Assembly (NCBI RefSeq): GCF_004115155.1
Contig: NZ_RDSM01000003.1
Span: 682,001-746,000, forward strand
Reading direction: 5' to 3'
DNA from: Granulicella sibirica
GTDB taxonomy: Bacteria > Acidobacteriota > Terriglobia > Terriglobales > Acidobacteriaceae
Length of the DNA stretch: 64,000 nt
The first letter of the stretch is position 1; each line of letters starts with the position of its first letter. The notes under the pieces were generated by a model that worked only from the letters and a program-made list of their open reading frames with translations, did not search any database and was not told the origin of the DNA. Positions 16,577-25,434 of the stretch are shown in pieces. The translations under genes and the position numbers were made by a program.

Positions 16577-17944
16577 CTAGGATACGTCAGCTTTCACCGC
16601 AAGCGTGATCTCCACTCCACGTGGCGCAGACGGGAAGGCCCCAAATGCGAACACCGGCATCCCTCGCAGCCAGGTCTCAACCACCTTGCCCCGCAGCGTC
16701 TCACCCACATAGGGCGAGATCGCATGCCGAAAGTGCAGGTCTTCCGGTGTCACCGCAAAAGCAGCCTCCGGATCGAAGACCGTAAAGTTAGCCTCACGTC
16801 CCGCAGCCAACGCACCCGCCCGCTCACTCATCCCCGCAAGCTTCGCTGGCTCATAACTCATCCACCGCACCACGTCCGCAAGCCCGAACCCACGCTGGGA
16901 AGCCTCCTTCCAAACCACCGGCAGCGCAACTGACAAACTTGCAATCCCACCCCACGCCCGATCGAACCGCCCTTCGTTCAGCCGCTTCATCTCCGGCGGA
17001 CAAGGCGAGTGATCCGTGGCAATCAGATCGATCGTCCCATCCCGCAGCCCCTCCCAAAGTGCCTCACGGTTCGCCTCATCCCGAATCGGAGGCGCACACT
17101 TCAGCAGCGTATTCCCATCCGCGACATGCTCCGCCGCGAAGTAAAGATAGTGTGGACACGTCTCGACCGTAATCGGCAATCCCTCAGCCTTGGCATCCCG
17201 CAGTTCAGCCAGTGCAAGCGCCGTCGAAAGATGTACGATATGCAGCCGAAACCCATACTCCCGGCAAAGCCCGATCAGCATGCGAATAGCCTCAAGCTCC
17301 GCATCATCCGGTCTTGATGCTAAGTAAGTCTCATACTTCCGCCAGTCCGCTGCCTCAAGCGAAGCAGCCGCACGATCGATCGGTCCAGCCAGTTCTGCAT
17401 GCACCAACAGAGGAAGTCCACTTTCCGCAATCGCCGGTAGCGCCGCTTCAAGCTGCTCGCGGTCGATCATCGTGAACCCATCACACCCCGGGTAAATCAG
17501 GAAGCACTTGAACCCCGGAACTCCCGCCCGCGCCAAGGGAAGGATATCTCCCTGGTTGTCCGCCACCGCCCCGCCCCACGGAGACCAGTCCACCATGCAC
17601 TGCCCTTCCGCAGCTTTCCGTTTGATCTCAAGCGCCGCCACGGTCGTCGTCTCCGGCAGGCAGTTCAACGGCATGTCGATAAGCGTCGTAAACCCTCCAG
17701 CCGCAGCCGCGCGCGTAGCTGTCCTGAACCCTTCCCACTCCGTCCGCCCCGGCTCATTGATATGTACATGGGTATCGACTAGCCCCGGAAGGATCGCCAG
17801 ATCCCCAAGCTCCCGCACTGGACATCCCGCCGGAAGCTCCTCCACCGGACCCACCGAAACGATCGTCCCGTCCTCCACCAGCAAGGCCGCCGCTTGGATT
17901 CCGCCCGGGGTCACCACCCGTTTCGACACATACGCGTATGCCAT
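16577..17944 (-). CDS. allB: Allantoinase
   Basis: Zinc amidohydrolase that opens the hydantoin ring of allantoin to allantoate. The product is 455 residues from ATG 17944. It shows the cyclic amidohydrolase motifs: LPGLVDTHVHINEPGRTEWEG with the HxH metal pair, GFKCFLIYPGCDGF with the metal-bridging Lys, LVHAELAG, LHIVHLSTA and IATDHSPCP with the final Asp. I start at MAYAYVSKR; an ATG three codons upstream (17953) is also possible, and further upstream extension is not protein-like. It is the promoter-proximal gene of the operon. The gap to divergent guaD is only 55 bases, so the two promoters must overlap. Confidence 0.94.
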   Translation of the reverse strand: MAYAYVSKRVVTPGGIQAAALLVEDGTIVSVGPVEELPAGCPVRELGDLAILPGLVDTHVHINEPGRTEWEGFRTATRAAAAGGFTTLIDMPLNCLPETTTVAALEIKRKAAEGQCMVDWSPWGGAVADNQGDILPLARAGVPGFKCFLIYPGCDGFTMIDREQLEAALPAIAESGLPLLVHAELAGPIDRAAASLEAADWRKYETYLASRPDDAELEAIRMLIGLCREYGFRLHIVHLSTALALAELRDAKAEGLPITVETCPHYLYFAAEHVADGNTLLKCAPPIRDEANREALWEGLRDGTIDLIATDHSPCPPEMKRLNEGRFDRAWGGIASLSVALPVVWKEASQRGFGLADVVRWMSYEPAKLAGMSERAGALAAGREANFTVFDPEAAFAVTPEDLHFRHAISPYVGETLRGKVVETWLRGMPVFAFGAFPSAPRGVEITLAVKADVS

Positions 17945-17999
17945 AATCGACATGATCCCACGACTCGGCGCACTCCGCGAACTACGAGGTAAGGCACGG

Positions 18000-18473
18000 A
18001 TGCAAGGCAACGCGCACTACATGCAGATGGCCATCGACCTGGCGACTGAGAACGTCGTCTCCGGTCGTGGCGGACCCTTCGGAGCCGTCATCGTTCGCGC
18101 CGAAGAGATCATCGCCACCGCCGTCAATCGGGTCACTGAAAACAACGACCCAACCGCACACGCCGAGGTCCTCGCGATCCGCGCCGCCTGCCAGAAGCTC
18201 GGCGACTTCCAGCTCGAGGGCTGCGCCATCTACACAAGCTGCGAGCCCTGCCCCATGTGCCTCGCCGCTATCTACTGGTCGCGCTGCGAGCAAATCTTCT
18301 TCGGTGGCACCAAGACCGACGCCGCCGACGCAGGCTTCGATGACTCCTTCCTCTACGACGAGGTCATCAAGCCCATCGCCGACCGCGCCATCCCCACCCA
18401 GCAACTCCTTGGCACCGAAGCCGTGGCAAGCTTCGACGCATGGCGCAGACTCTCCGACAGAATCGATTACTGA
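18000..18473 (+). CDS. guaD: Guanine deaminase (cytidine-deaminase fold)
   Basis: Converts guanine to xanthine and ammonia, feeding xanthine and urate degradation. The 157-residue product begins at ATG 18000 with GAGG about nine bases upstream. It carries the zinc site: NDPTAHAE (H54 ligand, E56 proton shuttle) and TSCEPCPMCLAAIYW (C84 and C87 ligands). TDAADAGFDDSFLYDE and the closing AWRRLSDRIDY are features I recall from Bacillus subtilis GuaD, distinguishing it from tRNA adenosine deaminase TadA. It is divergent from allB over a 55-base gap. It overlaps hom at TGATG, so the two are translationally coupled although functionally unrelated. Confidence 0.92.
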   Translation: MQGNAHYMQMAIDLATENVVSGRGGPFGAVIVRAEEIIATAVNRVTENNDPTAHAEVLAIRAACQKLGDFQLEGCAIYTSCEPCPMCLAAIYWSRCEQIFFGGTKTDAADAGFDDSFLYDEVIKPIADRAIPTQQLLGTEAVASFDAWRRLSDRIDY

Positions 18474-19801
18474 TGACGACGACGAAACGCCCCGCAAAGA
18501 TGGTCAACAAAAAGTCTTCTGGCAGGCCAATCAAGGTAGCCATCCTCGGCTTCGGAACAGTAGGCAGCTCGGTCGCCCGCGTATTAGCGGCAGGGAAATA
18601 CCCCGGCCTCCGACTCACCCATATCTATAATCGCGACGTCGAACGCAAGCGCCTCTCGACCGCCGCAAGGTACGTCCCCGCCGACGCCATCTGGACCGAG
18701 AACATCAACGATGTCCTCACCTCCAAGGTCGACATCATCGTCGAGCTCATGGGCGGCCTCAAGCCCACCGAAGCCTGGATCCGCGCCGCCCTCACCTTGG
18801 GTAAGTCCGTCGTCACCGCGAACAAGCAGCTCATCGCCTATCGCGGAGCAAGTCTCCTGCGCCTCGCCAAGGCACACTCCGTCCAACTCATCCACGGAGC
18901 CGCCGTAGCCGGTGGCGTACCCGTCATTCCCGGCCTCCTGCACGGCCAGTCCGCCGACCACATCACCCGCATCCGCGGCATCCTCAACGGCACATGCAAC
19001 TACATGCTGACCCGCATGGAAGCAGGAGCCGGCTACGCCGAAGTCCTCTCCGACGCCCAGGCTCTCGGCTACGCCGAAGCCGACCCAAGCGCCGACGTCG
19101 ACGGCTTCGACGCCCGCGCCAAGCTCTGCATCCTCTCCCGCATCGCCCTCCAGGCCGAGCTCGACCCCGACCAGGTCCCCGCTCAGACCATCTCCACCAT
19201 CGAAAAAATCGACTTCATGTACGCCAAGGAACTTGGCTGCACCATCCGCCAGGTCTCCACCGCCCAGCTCGACAGCACGCGCGCCGGAGCCATGGTCCAG
19301 GCCCGCGTCGGCCCCATGCTCATCCCCCACACCTCGCCCATGGCGTGGTCGCACGGCACCCAGAACATGGTCGTGGCCAGCGGTCGCTTCGGCGGAGACG
19401 TCGTCTTCTCGGGCCGAGGAGCAGGCGGCGAACCCACCGCCGTAGCCGTAGTCTCGGACCTCCTCGCCATAGCCCAGGGCGGAGTCTCGGTCGAACTCCC
19501 CGTTCACCGCCGCCGAGTCACCGGAGACTTCATCTCCCCCCACTATCTCCGCTTCGTCGTCAACGACCGCCCCGGCATCGTCTCGTCCATCGCCGGAGCC
19601 CTCGCCAAGGTCGGAGCCAACATCGACTCCATCCTCCAGCGCCCCGGCCACGACAAGCACGCGCTCCCCTTCGTCGTCACCACCGAGCCCTGCCTCAACT
19701 CCACCATCGACAAGGCCGTCGAAGCGATGGCGAAGATGAACTGCATGCTGGAGCGCCCCCTCTGCCTCCAGATGCTCGAACCCGAACCTCCAACCGCCTA
19801 A
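18473..19801 (+). CDS. hom: Homoserine dehydrogenase with ACT domain
   Basis: Reduces aspartate semialdehyde to homoserine for threonine and methionine (and, through threonine, isoleucine). The 442-residue product begins at the ATG overlapping the guaD stop. It has an N-terminal Rossmann fold (VAILGFGTVGSSVARVL), the catalytic domain with GAAVAGGVPVIPGL and GILNGTCNYML, and DPSADVDGFDARAKL (catalytic Lys region). A C-terminal ACT domain from about residue 360 (VNDRPGIVSSIAGALAKVGANID) is expected to sense threonine. A monofunctional enzyme: no aspartokinase domain is fused. The junction with guaD is odd by function, perhaps a chance operon. Confidence 0.95.
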   Translation: MTTTKRPAKMVNKKSSGRPIKVAILGFGTVGSSVARVLAAGKYPGLRLTHIYNRDVERKRLSTAARYVPADAIWTENINDVLTSKVDIIVELMGGLKPTEAWIRAALTLGKSVVTANKQLIAYRGASLLRLAKAHSVQLIHGAAVAGGVPVIPGLLHGQSADHITRIRGILNGTCNYMLTRMEAGAGYAEVLSDAQALGYAEADPSADVDGFDARAKLCILSRIALQAELDPDQVPAQTISTIEKIDFMYAKELGCTIRQVSTAQLDSTRAGAMVQARVGPMLIPHTSPMAWSHGTQNMVVASGRFGGDVVFSGRGAGGEPTAVAVVSDLLAIAQGGVSVELPVHRRRVTGDFISPHYLRFVVNDRPGIVSSIAGALAKVGANIDSILQRPGHDKHALPFVVTTEPCLNSTIDKAVEAMAKMNCMLERPLCLQMLEPEPPTA

Positions 19802-19825
19802 AACGCGGTCCTGCTCTTGTCTCTC

Positions 19826-19854
19826 TGGTTGTCATTCCCGCAGGGAATCTGCGT
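19826..19854 (+). repeat. Dispersed palindromic element, copy 1
   Basis: A 29-base sequence, TGGTTGTCATTCCCG then CAGGGAATCTGCGT, whose centre ATTCCC-gca/gcag-GGGAAT can form a 6-bp hairpin. A near-identical copy (one base different in the loop) is at 26774-26802. Both lie just past the end of a rightward gene. It resembles REP-like intergenic repeats of acidobacterial genomes. Confidence 0.7.
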
Positions 19855-19860
19855 CTTGTT

Positions 19861-19896
19861 TTGCTCTTGCCTCTGCACCCACAAAGGCAAGAGCAA
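19861..19896. terminator. Hairpin between convergent hom and GNAT genes
   Basis: Perfect 12-bp stem TTGCTCTTGCCT / AGGCAAGAGCAA around a 12-base loop. Sits between the ends of two convergent genes and can act as a terminator in both directions, though neither side has a long U tract. Confidence 0.65.
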
Positions 19897-19898
19897 CC

Positions 19899-20411
19899 CT
19901 ACAGTCCCATATGCATAAACACATCCGCCCGTGAGTAAGGCGCCTCCGGCAGCGTCTTCGGATCCACATGCCGGAACCCCAGCGCCTCATAGAGATGCAC
20001 CGCGTTCTTCAGCTTCTTGCTGCTGCCGAGATAGAGCGCCGTGGCCCCAATCTCCCTTGCCCGCGCAATCGTGTACTCCAGCAGCTTCCGCCCAATCCCA
20101 AGTCCCCGCAGCGTCGGCGAAACCGCCATCTTCGAGACCTCGTACAGCCCATGCCCCTCCTCCGGGATCAGCGCCACGCACCCTACCGCCTCGCCGTCCT
20201 TCTCGACCAGGTAGATATGCCCACCCTTGCTCAGGATGTGCGTCTCCGGATCACCCAGGACCTCGCGATCCCGAGCCTCCAGCGTGAACAGCTTCGTGAT
20301 CCACTCCTCGTTCAAAACCCGAAAAGCCGTCCCATCCTCACCGCGCCCAAGCTCCCGTATCGTGATCCCCATCGTTTCAGTCGTCGCGTCCATTACCTGT
20401 TCCTGCTGCAT
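19899..20411 (-). CDS. GNAT-family N-acetyltransferase
   Basis: A 170-residue acetyl-CoA-dependent acyltransferase. The start ATG at 20411 follows GGAGGA with seven bases of spacing; the much longer open frame upstream (to 21185) is only antisense to the LysR gene. The GNAT core is clear: VGCVALIPEEG, the acetyl-CoA loop VSPTLRGLGIGRKLLEYTI with the Q/RxxGxG/A signature (RGLGIG), then ATALYLGSSKKLKNAVHLYEALGFRHV. Substrate unknown; the size and the LYLGSS segment are common in stand-alone small-molecule or amino-acid acetyltransferases. Divergent from the LysR gene over 87 bases, suggesting that regulator may control it. Confidence 0.88.
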   Translation of the reverse strand: MQQEQVMDATTETMGITIRELGRGEDGTAFRVLNEEWITKLFTLEARDREVLGDPETHILSKGGHIYLVEKDGEAVGCVALIPEEGHGLYEVSKMAVSPTLRGLGIGRKLLEYTIARAREIGATALYLGSSKKLKNAVHLYEALGFRHVDPKTLPEAPYSRADVFMHMGL

Positions 20412-20498
20412 CGCTTGTTCCTCCAACCTGAAACAAGTCTCCTCCGGTCCAAGCGAGACGTCCAATATATTGTTCCTTGCGATTAGTATCGAATAAGT

Positions 20499-21413
20499 AT
20501 GGATCAGGATGTAGAACTCCGCCATCTCCGCTACTTCGTCGCCGTCGCCGAAGAGTTGCACTTCGGCCGCGCCGCCCTGCGCCTTCACCTCGCCCAACCC
20601 CCGCTCTCCCAGCAGATCCGCAAGCTCGAAGAGATCCTCGGCTACGCCCTCTTCACTCGCACCTCCCGCTCCGTCGCACTGACGACCGCAGGCGAAGCCT
20701 TCCTGCAATCCGCCCGCCGCACCCTCCGCAACGTCCAGCGTGACCTCGAAGAAGCCCGCAGCATCGGTCGCGGCGAGGTCGGATCGCTCCACGTAGGCTT
20801 CATCGGCTCGGGCATGCTCGCCACCCTCCCCGCCATCTTCCGCGCCTATATCGAGGCATATCCGCTCGTGACCCTCCGCCTCCACGAGTCCTTCACCGCG
20901 AAAGTCATCGACGGCCTCAAAGAAGGAACCCTCGACGCCGGCATCCTCCGCGACGGCGACCCCGTTGACGCCTTCGACGTCATCACCCTCTTCTCCGAGC
21001 CCTTCGTCGCCGTCCTTCCCGCCAACCATCCCCGCGCCCGCCAGAAGACCATCTCCCCCGCCCACCTCCGCGACGAGCCCTTCGTCTACTACCCTCGCAG
21101 CGCCGGCACCCGGGCCTTCGAGAAGCCCCTCACCATCTTCGAAGCCCACGGCTTCCGCCCCCACATCGTCCAGGAAGCCTCGCACTGGCTGACGATTCTC
21201 CGCCTCGTCGGGGCCGGCCTCGGCGTCACCGTGGCCCCTGCCTGCGTCGCAGGGATATCATCTCCCGACGTCGTCTGCCTGCCTTTACGCGACGTCAAGG
21301 TCGTCAGCAACATCGAACTGGCATGTCTCGCCGGAGAGTCGCGCCCGATCGTCCAGCGCTTCGCTCAGATCGCTCGCAGCGCCCGGAACATCGCCGAGCT
21401 TGTGATCTCTTGA
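20499..21413 (+). CDS. LysR-family transcriptional regulator
   Basis: 304 residues. The N-terminal winged helix-turn-helix is ELRHLRYFVAVAEELHFGRAALRLHLAQPPLSQQIRKLEEILG (residues 5-48). This is followed by the LysR substrate-binding domain, starting SLHVGFIGSGMLATLPAIF at about 88 and including an AGLGVTVAPAC loop. The HFGRAALRLHLAQPPLSQQI variant is typical of the BenM/CatM/AlsR-like branch. Effector unknown. The shared 87-base region with the divergent GNAT gene contains the 10-bp palindrome CAATATATTG (20463-20472), which may be part of the promoter or operator. LysR proteins usually repress their own gene and activate the divergent one. Confidence 0.92.
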   Translation: MDQDVELRHLRYFVAVAEELHFGRAALRLHLAQPPLSQQIRKLEEILGYALFTRTSRSVALTTAGEAFLQSARRTLRNVQRDLEEARSIGRGEVGSLHVGFIGSGMLATLPAIFRAYIEAYPLVTLRLHESFTAKVIDGLKEGTLDAGILRDGDPVDAFDVITLFSEPFVAVLPANHPRARQKTISPAHLRDEPFVYYPRSAGTRAFEKPLTIFEAHGFRPHIVQEASHWLTILRLVGAGLGVTVAPACVAGISSPDVVCLPLRDVKVVSNIELACLAGESRPIVQRFAQIARSARNIAELVIS

Positions 21414-21493
21414 GTCATCTCCACCGAAAGTTGGTGAATGATGATTCATTTGTAATAGTTTTGTATCCTGATTGAGTCGTGTGAGGTGAAGCA

Positions 21494-22510
21494 TTGAAGT
21501 TGACGTTGAAGCCCAGGGTGCAGGTCAGAGCCAAAATCAGCGCAGTCGGAGCCTACGTTCCACCCAAATTACTGACCAACGCAGACCTGGAAAAGATGGT
21601 CGCGACCAACGACCAGTGGATCACCGAGCGCACCGGCATCCGTGAGCGTCACCTCGTCGAACCCGGCGTCGCCACCAGCGATCTCGCCGTCGAAGCCGCC
21701 AGATGCTGCCTCGCCCGGCGCGGAATCCCCGCCACCGACCTCGAAGTCATCATCGTCGCCACCGTCACGCCCGACATGCTCTTTCCCGCCACCGCCTGCC
21801 TCGTGCAGGACAAGCTCGGCGCCAAGGGAGCCTGGGGCTTCGACCTCTCCGCAGCCTGCTCCGGCTTCCCCTACGCCCTCCAGGTGGGCGCCAAGCTCAT
21901 CGAAAGCGGCGTCCACAAGAAGGTCATGGTCATCGGCGCCGACGTCATGAGCTCCATCATCGACTACACCGACCGCTCCACCTGCGTCATCTTCGGCGAC
22001 GGAGCCGGTGCCGTCCTCCTCGAGCCCTGCGCTGACGATGAAGTAGGCCTCATCGACTTCTTCCACGAGATCGACGGCTCTGGAGCCGCTTCGCTGAATA
22101 TGCCCGGCGGCGGCAGCCTCCACCCCGCCACGCAGGAAACCGTCGCCCACAAGATGCACTTCGTCCACCAGGACGGCCAGGCCGTCTACAAGTTCGCCGT
22201 CCGCAAGATGGCCGAAGCCGCCGAAACCGTCCTCACCCGCAACGGCGTCACCGGAGCTGACCTCGGCTGCTTCATCCCTCACCAGGCCAACAAGCGCATC
22301 ATCCTCTCGACCGCCGAGCGTCTCGGCATGCCCGAGTCCTCCGTCGTCATCAACATCGACCGCTTCGGCAACACCACCGCTGCCACCATCCCTCTCGCCA
22401 TGAACACCGCCATCGGCGAGGGCCGTATCAAGAAAGGCGACTTGGTTCTCCTAGCCAGCGTAGGCGCCGGCTTCACCGTAGGAGCCACCCTGCTCCAGTG
22501 GGAGATCTAG
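21494..22510 (+). CDS. fabH: 3-oxoacyl-ACP synthase III
   Basis: Condenses acetyl-CoA (or a branched acyl-CoA) with malonyl-ACP to start fatty-acid synthesis. The 338-residue product uses a TTG start at 21494 behind GAGGTGAA. The thiolase-fold triad is intact: Cys122 in AACSGF, His263 in PHQANKRI and Asn293 in [10 protein letters not shown]. The dimer/substrate segment [17 protein letters not shown] lies near the N-terminus, and the closing motif is [20 protein letters not shown]. No other fab or plsX gene is adjacent, so the gene appears to stand alone after the LysR regulator. Confidence 0.95.
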   Translation: MKLTLKPRVQVRAKISAVGAYVPPKLLTNADLEKMVATNDQWITERTGIRERHLVEPGVATSDLAVEAARCCLARRGIPATDLEVIIVATVTPDMLFPATACLVQDKLGAKGAWGFDLSAACSGFPYALQVGAKLIESGVHKKVMVIGADVMSSIIDYTDRSTCVIFGDGAGAVLLEPCADDEVGLIDFFHEIDGSGAASLNMPGGGSLHPATQETVAHKMHFVHQDGQAVYKFAVRKMAEAAETVLTRNGVTGADLGCFIPHQANKRIILSTAERLGMPESSVVINIDRFGNTTAATIPLAMNTAIGEGRIKKGDLVLLASVGAGFTVGATLLQWEI

Positions 22511-22511
22511 T

Positions 22512-22859
22512 CTAGAACTTGATCCCATGCTCGCCCACCCGGGCGAACACCGACCAGATATTTGTCAGCTCCAGAAGATCCTGAATTCGCTTTCCGATGT
22601 TGATTAGCTCGAGCGAACACCCATGCGCCCGTGCCGAAACATACAGCCGCATGAGCGTCCCGAGACCCATGCTGTCCATGTATGAGAGATCGGTCAGATC
22701 AAGAATGATCCGCTTCGACTCCGGAATGAACTTCGAGACGTTCGCGTAAAGCCCCTCGTTCACGCCTGATACAAGCCTGCCGTGGCACTTAACGATTGTT
22801 GTAGTGCCCCTGTGTTCGAAGTCCAGCGTAAGGAACGGTGCAGCGGTCGAAGTCGGCAT
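22512..22859 (-). CDS. STAS-domain anti-sigma factor antagonist-like protein
   Basis: A 115-residue single STAS domain of the SpoIIAA/RsbV type. The ATG at 22859 follows GGAG at eight bases; the frame upstream of it looks non-coding. The diagnostic segment is RIILDLTDLSYMDSMGLGTLMRL, where the Ser of DSMGLG aligns with the residue phosphorylated by anti-sigma kinases. CSLELINIGKRIQDLLELTNI follows. The family works by partner switching with a serine kinase and a phosphatase. Neither is encoded nearby, so the partner is elsewhere. Tail to tail with fabH, one base apart. Confidence 0.85.
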   Translation of the reverse strand: MPTSTAAPFLTLDFEHRGTTTIVKCHGRLVSGVNEGLYANVSKFIPESKRIILDLTDLSYMDSMGLGTLMRLYVSARAHGCSLELINIGKRIQDLLELTNIWSVFARVGEHGIKF

Positions 22860-22936
22860 TGGGCATCTCCAGTTCGGGTCAACCCATTGTCCCCACGGAT
22901 CAGCGGAATTGCAATCGAAAGGACCCGCTCCGTTCA

Positions 22937-23689
22937 TCAGAGCTTCAGCGTCACCATGGCACTATCTACGAGATTCGACCATTTCCTGTCTTCCTTGCCG
23001 TAAACGTCATGCCACCGCCACCACTTATACCGCGGCGTCTTCGGATACCCCTCCGGCGAGTCCTCCCAATCTTCCTGCCGTCCAAGCGCGGTGATGTCCA
23101 GGTAACTCCACAAGCTGCCCATGGCCTCGTCGCCGCGATTGTTGATGAAGTAAGTGCGGAAGATCCTGTCGTTCTCATCCCGGAAGAACACATTATGCCC
23201 GTGCCACTCGTCGACACCGAAGTCCTTATCGAACTCATCCGTGATCGTGTACCACGGAATCTTGTCCCATCCCATCCGCCGTTTCAGACTCGCAATGTTC
23301 TCCTGTGATCCCCGCGAAGCATAAGCCAGCGTGGTATCGCGCGCATGCAGATGCGAGAGATGCGACACCTGGTCTGCGCCCAGTGAGCAGCCAACGCACG
23401 CGTGATCGGGCCATCCATAAACATTCGAGTCATAGAACGCCCGATAGAGCACAAGCTGCCGCCGTCCTTCGAACAGATCCAGCAGCAAGACCTTACCCTG
23501 CGGCCCCTCGAAGACATAATCCTTCTCGACTTCCAGCCACGGCATGCGCCGCCTCGCCGCCGCCAGGGCATCCCGCGCCCGGGTATGCTCCTTCTCCTTG
23601 ACCAGCATCTGCTGCCAGGCCGTCTGCCATTCCTCCGGCGATACCACCGCAGGCTTCGTCATCTGTGCGATCTGCTCATTGCTCGTCAT
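22937..23689 (-). CDS. DUF899 thioredoxin-like protein
   Basis: A 250-residue protein of the DUF899 family, a predicted thioredoxin-fold group. The start at 23689 has AAGGAG eight bases upstream. Characteristic parts are VVSPEEWQTAW near the N-terminus, RRRMPWLEVEKDYVFEGP, the block LVLYRAFYD...DHACVGCSLGADQV with a CVGC pair in the place of a redox motif, and the C-terminal YKWWRWHDVYG. Function in the family is unproven. The cysteine pair suggests a redox role. No signal peptide. The ATG is followed leftward by the STAS gene after 77 bases. Confidence 0.85.
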   Translation of the reverse strand: MTSNEQIAQMTKPAVVSPEEWQTAWQQMLVKEKEHTRARDALAAARRRMPWLEVEKDYVFEGPQGKVLLLDLFEGRRQLVLYRAFYDSNVYGWPDHACVGCSLGADQVSHLSHLHARDTTLAYASRGSQENIASLKRRMGWDKIPWYTITDEFDKDFGVDEWHGHNVFFRDENDRIFRTYFINNRGDEAMGSLWSYLDITALGRQEDWEDSPEGYPKTPRYKWWRWHDVYGKEDRKWSNLVDSAMVTLKL

Positions 23690-23822
23690 CGCGTGCTCCT
23701 TCTTCGCGCTCCCGCGCTCTCCTCTTTCTGAAGTTCTCGACTGCGAACAGGGAAACGCCGCCGGTCGAAACAGCACCGACGGCGATCCACACGGAAGTCG
23801 CTATGCAAAAGGGACACATAAC

Positions 23823-24608
23823 TTACGCCTTCGGCCCTTGCGTCAGGGCGAAGTGCCCGCCTTGGTCGTCGATGCCCTGCAGAATGCGTGAGCCGCCCGG
23901 AACATCCATCGGAGGCACCGTGACTGTTCCGCCCGCATCAATGACTCGCTTCTGCGCCGCCTCGATATCGTCGACGTTGAAGTAGAACTGCCAGTGCGGA
24001 GGGATGCCTTCGGGCATGCCCGGCCCCTTGCGGTTCATCATGCCACCCGAGGGGAACGGCTGTTCCATGCGGAACGTCTGGTAGGCGCCCATCGCACCCA
24101 TGTCGTGCGCAAAGTCCTTCTCCCATCCGTAGTGCTTGGAGTAGTACTCGAAAGCCTTCGCCGCATCATCGGTTAGCATTTCGTGCCAGCCCACATTCCC
24201 CGCGTCCCCTTGACCCAGGCGTGATGGAGGCGCCCCGGCCCCGCCAGGCTCAAAGAGCAGGTACTTCACCTCCTGCGGGTCCGAGACGACAGCGAAGCGA
24301 CCGACACCCGGAATATCCTGCGCCGGCTTGACGATGGTCCCACCGTCCGCTGTGACACTTTTCAGCTCTTCGTCGAGCTTCGCGGTATGAATGTGGCCCA
24401 TCCACACAGGCGGCATCCCGGTCTCACCGGCGCCCGCCCACGTCATCATGCCGCCAACATCCTTCGAGTCTTTGCCGAAGAGCATATAAGTCATGCCGGG
24501 CATGCCCGAATCGCGGACATCCCACTCGACAACCTTCTTGTAGAAATCCACTGCCTTGTCCATATCGTTGGTAATGAGCTCGTACCAGATAAAACCATCC
24601 GCCATCAT
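23823..24608 (-). CDS. Two-domain VOC (glyoxalase/dioxygenase fold) protein
   Basis: A 261-residue protein made of two vicinal-oxygen-chelate modules, about residues 3-120 (GFIWYELITNDMDKAVDFYKKVVEW) and about 138-258 (GWHEMLTDDAAKAFEYYSKHYGW). This layout is shared by CFP-30B-like proteins and many putative glyoxalases. Metal ligands of the canonical H-E-H-E pattern are only partly evident, so activity is uncertain. Two adjacent ATGs (24608 and 24605) follow AAGGAAGG; I list the first. It is divergent from a TetR-family gene 128 bases away, which probably regulates it. Confidence 0.85.
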   Translation of the reverse strand: MMADGFIWYELITNDMDKAVDFYKKVVEWDVRDSGMPGMTYMLFGKDSKDVGGMMTWAGAGETGMPPVWMGHIHTAKLDEELKSVTADGGTIVKPAQDIPGVGRFAVVSDPQEVKYLLFEPGGAGAPPSRLGQGDAGNVGWHEMLTDDAAKAFEYYSKHYGWEKDFAHDMGAMGAYQTFRMEQPFPSGGMMNRKGPGMPEGIPPHWQFYFNVDDIEAAQKRVIDAGGTVTVPPMDVPGGSRILQGIDDQGGHFALTQGPKA

Positions 24609-24736
24609 GCACCTTCCTTGTCCGTGATTTTTCTGCGGCAAATCGAGTCAGAGGAAACTCTGTGCACACAAGCTACTACCGTATGTAAACACTGTCCACA
24701 ATTCTTTTTTCTCGAGCTACACTTCAAGAACAGACG

Positions 24737-25378
24737 ATGAAAAAGAACGACTCAAGCCAGGGACGCGAGACCTTTCGCCACGGCGATCTGCGAAACGCGC
24801 TGGTAGCGGCCGGGCTCGAAATGGCCAGAGTCGGCGGACCCAACGCGGTCATTCTGCGCGAAGCGACCCGTCAGGCGGGAGTCTCACCAAACGCAGCCTA
24901 TCGACACTTTTCCGGCCAGGCCGCTCTGCTCGACGCCGTGCGTTCCGCATGCATCGCCCAACTCGCATCTGCGATTGAGACGGAACTAGGCAGCATCGCG
25001 AAGTGGAGAAATCCACAGGCATTTGCCCGAAAAAGCCTGAGGGCCGTGGGCGTCGGATACTTGGGATTTGCGATGAGAGAGCCAGGCATGTTTCGCACCG
25101 CCTTTTCGGTCTCCCCGCTCGTCCACGAGCAGAATCCGGCCAACACGGCATCGATGGGCCTGAACCCCTTTCAACTCCTCTCCCTCGCGCTCGATCGCAT
25201 GCTGGAGAGTGGCTTGCTCACGAAGAAGCAGCGCAAAGACGCCGAGTACCTCGCCTGGTCGTCCGTCCACGGCCTTGCGCTTCTGGCCCTCGAAGGACCC
25301 CTCCACGTAATGCCCCCCGCCATGGTGCTCACTCTCGGCGAGCGGCTCGTGGCCATGGTGGAGCGGGGCCTGACCTAA
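24737..25378 (+). CDS. TetR/AcrR-family transcriptional regulator
   Basis: 213 residues. The N-terminal TetR DNA-binding domain is at about 14-60 (FRHGDLRNALVAAGLEMAR, then LREATRQAGVSPNAAYRHFSGQAALLDAV). The helical ligand domain that follows contains WSSVHGLALLALEGPL, typical of the WHG subgroup of TetR C-terminal domains. Divergent from the VOC gene, its likely target. The 128-base shared region holds TGTGCACA (24661-24668) and other weak palindromes that could be operator half-sites. Effector unknown. Confidence 0.9.
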   Translation: MKKNDSSQGRETFRHGDLRNALVAAGLEMARVGGPNAVILREATRQAGVSPNAAYRHFSGQAALLDAVRSACIAQLASAIETELGSIAKWRNPQAFARKSLRAVGVGYLGFAMREPGMFRTAFSVSPLVHEQNPANTASMGLNPFQLLSLALDRMLESGLLTKKQRKDAEYLAWSSVHGLALLALEGPLHVMPPAMVLTLGERLVAMVERGLT

Positions 25379-25413
25379 GCCACGAAGCATTCCACAGATT
25401 TTCCTCTTTCTTT

Positions 25414-25434
25414 ATATCTAAAAGATATGTATCT
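25414..25434. promoter_or_regulatory. Overlapping palindromes at the padR start, candidate operator
   Basis: ATATCT-aaa-AGATAT (25414-25428) overlaps AGATA-tg-TATCT (25423-25434). The second covers the ATG at 25427. The sequence is AT-rich in a GC-rich setting and contains a TATATC that could serve as the -10 box. Probably an autoregulatory site for the PadR protein. Confidence 0.45.

Noticed and set aside
17508..17999. N-terminal extension of guanine deaminase
   Set aside because: Antisense to allB. GAGG and the GuaD-like N-terminus place the start at 18000.
18584..19660. 358-codon leftward open frame opposite hom
   Set aside because: Antisense to a complete homoserine dehydrogenase, with no ribosome site or domain.
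20412..21185. Long N-terminal extension of the GNAT protein
   Set aside because: Entirely antisense to the LysR gene, and the GNAT fold with a good Shine-Dalgarno starts at 20411.
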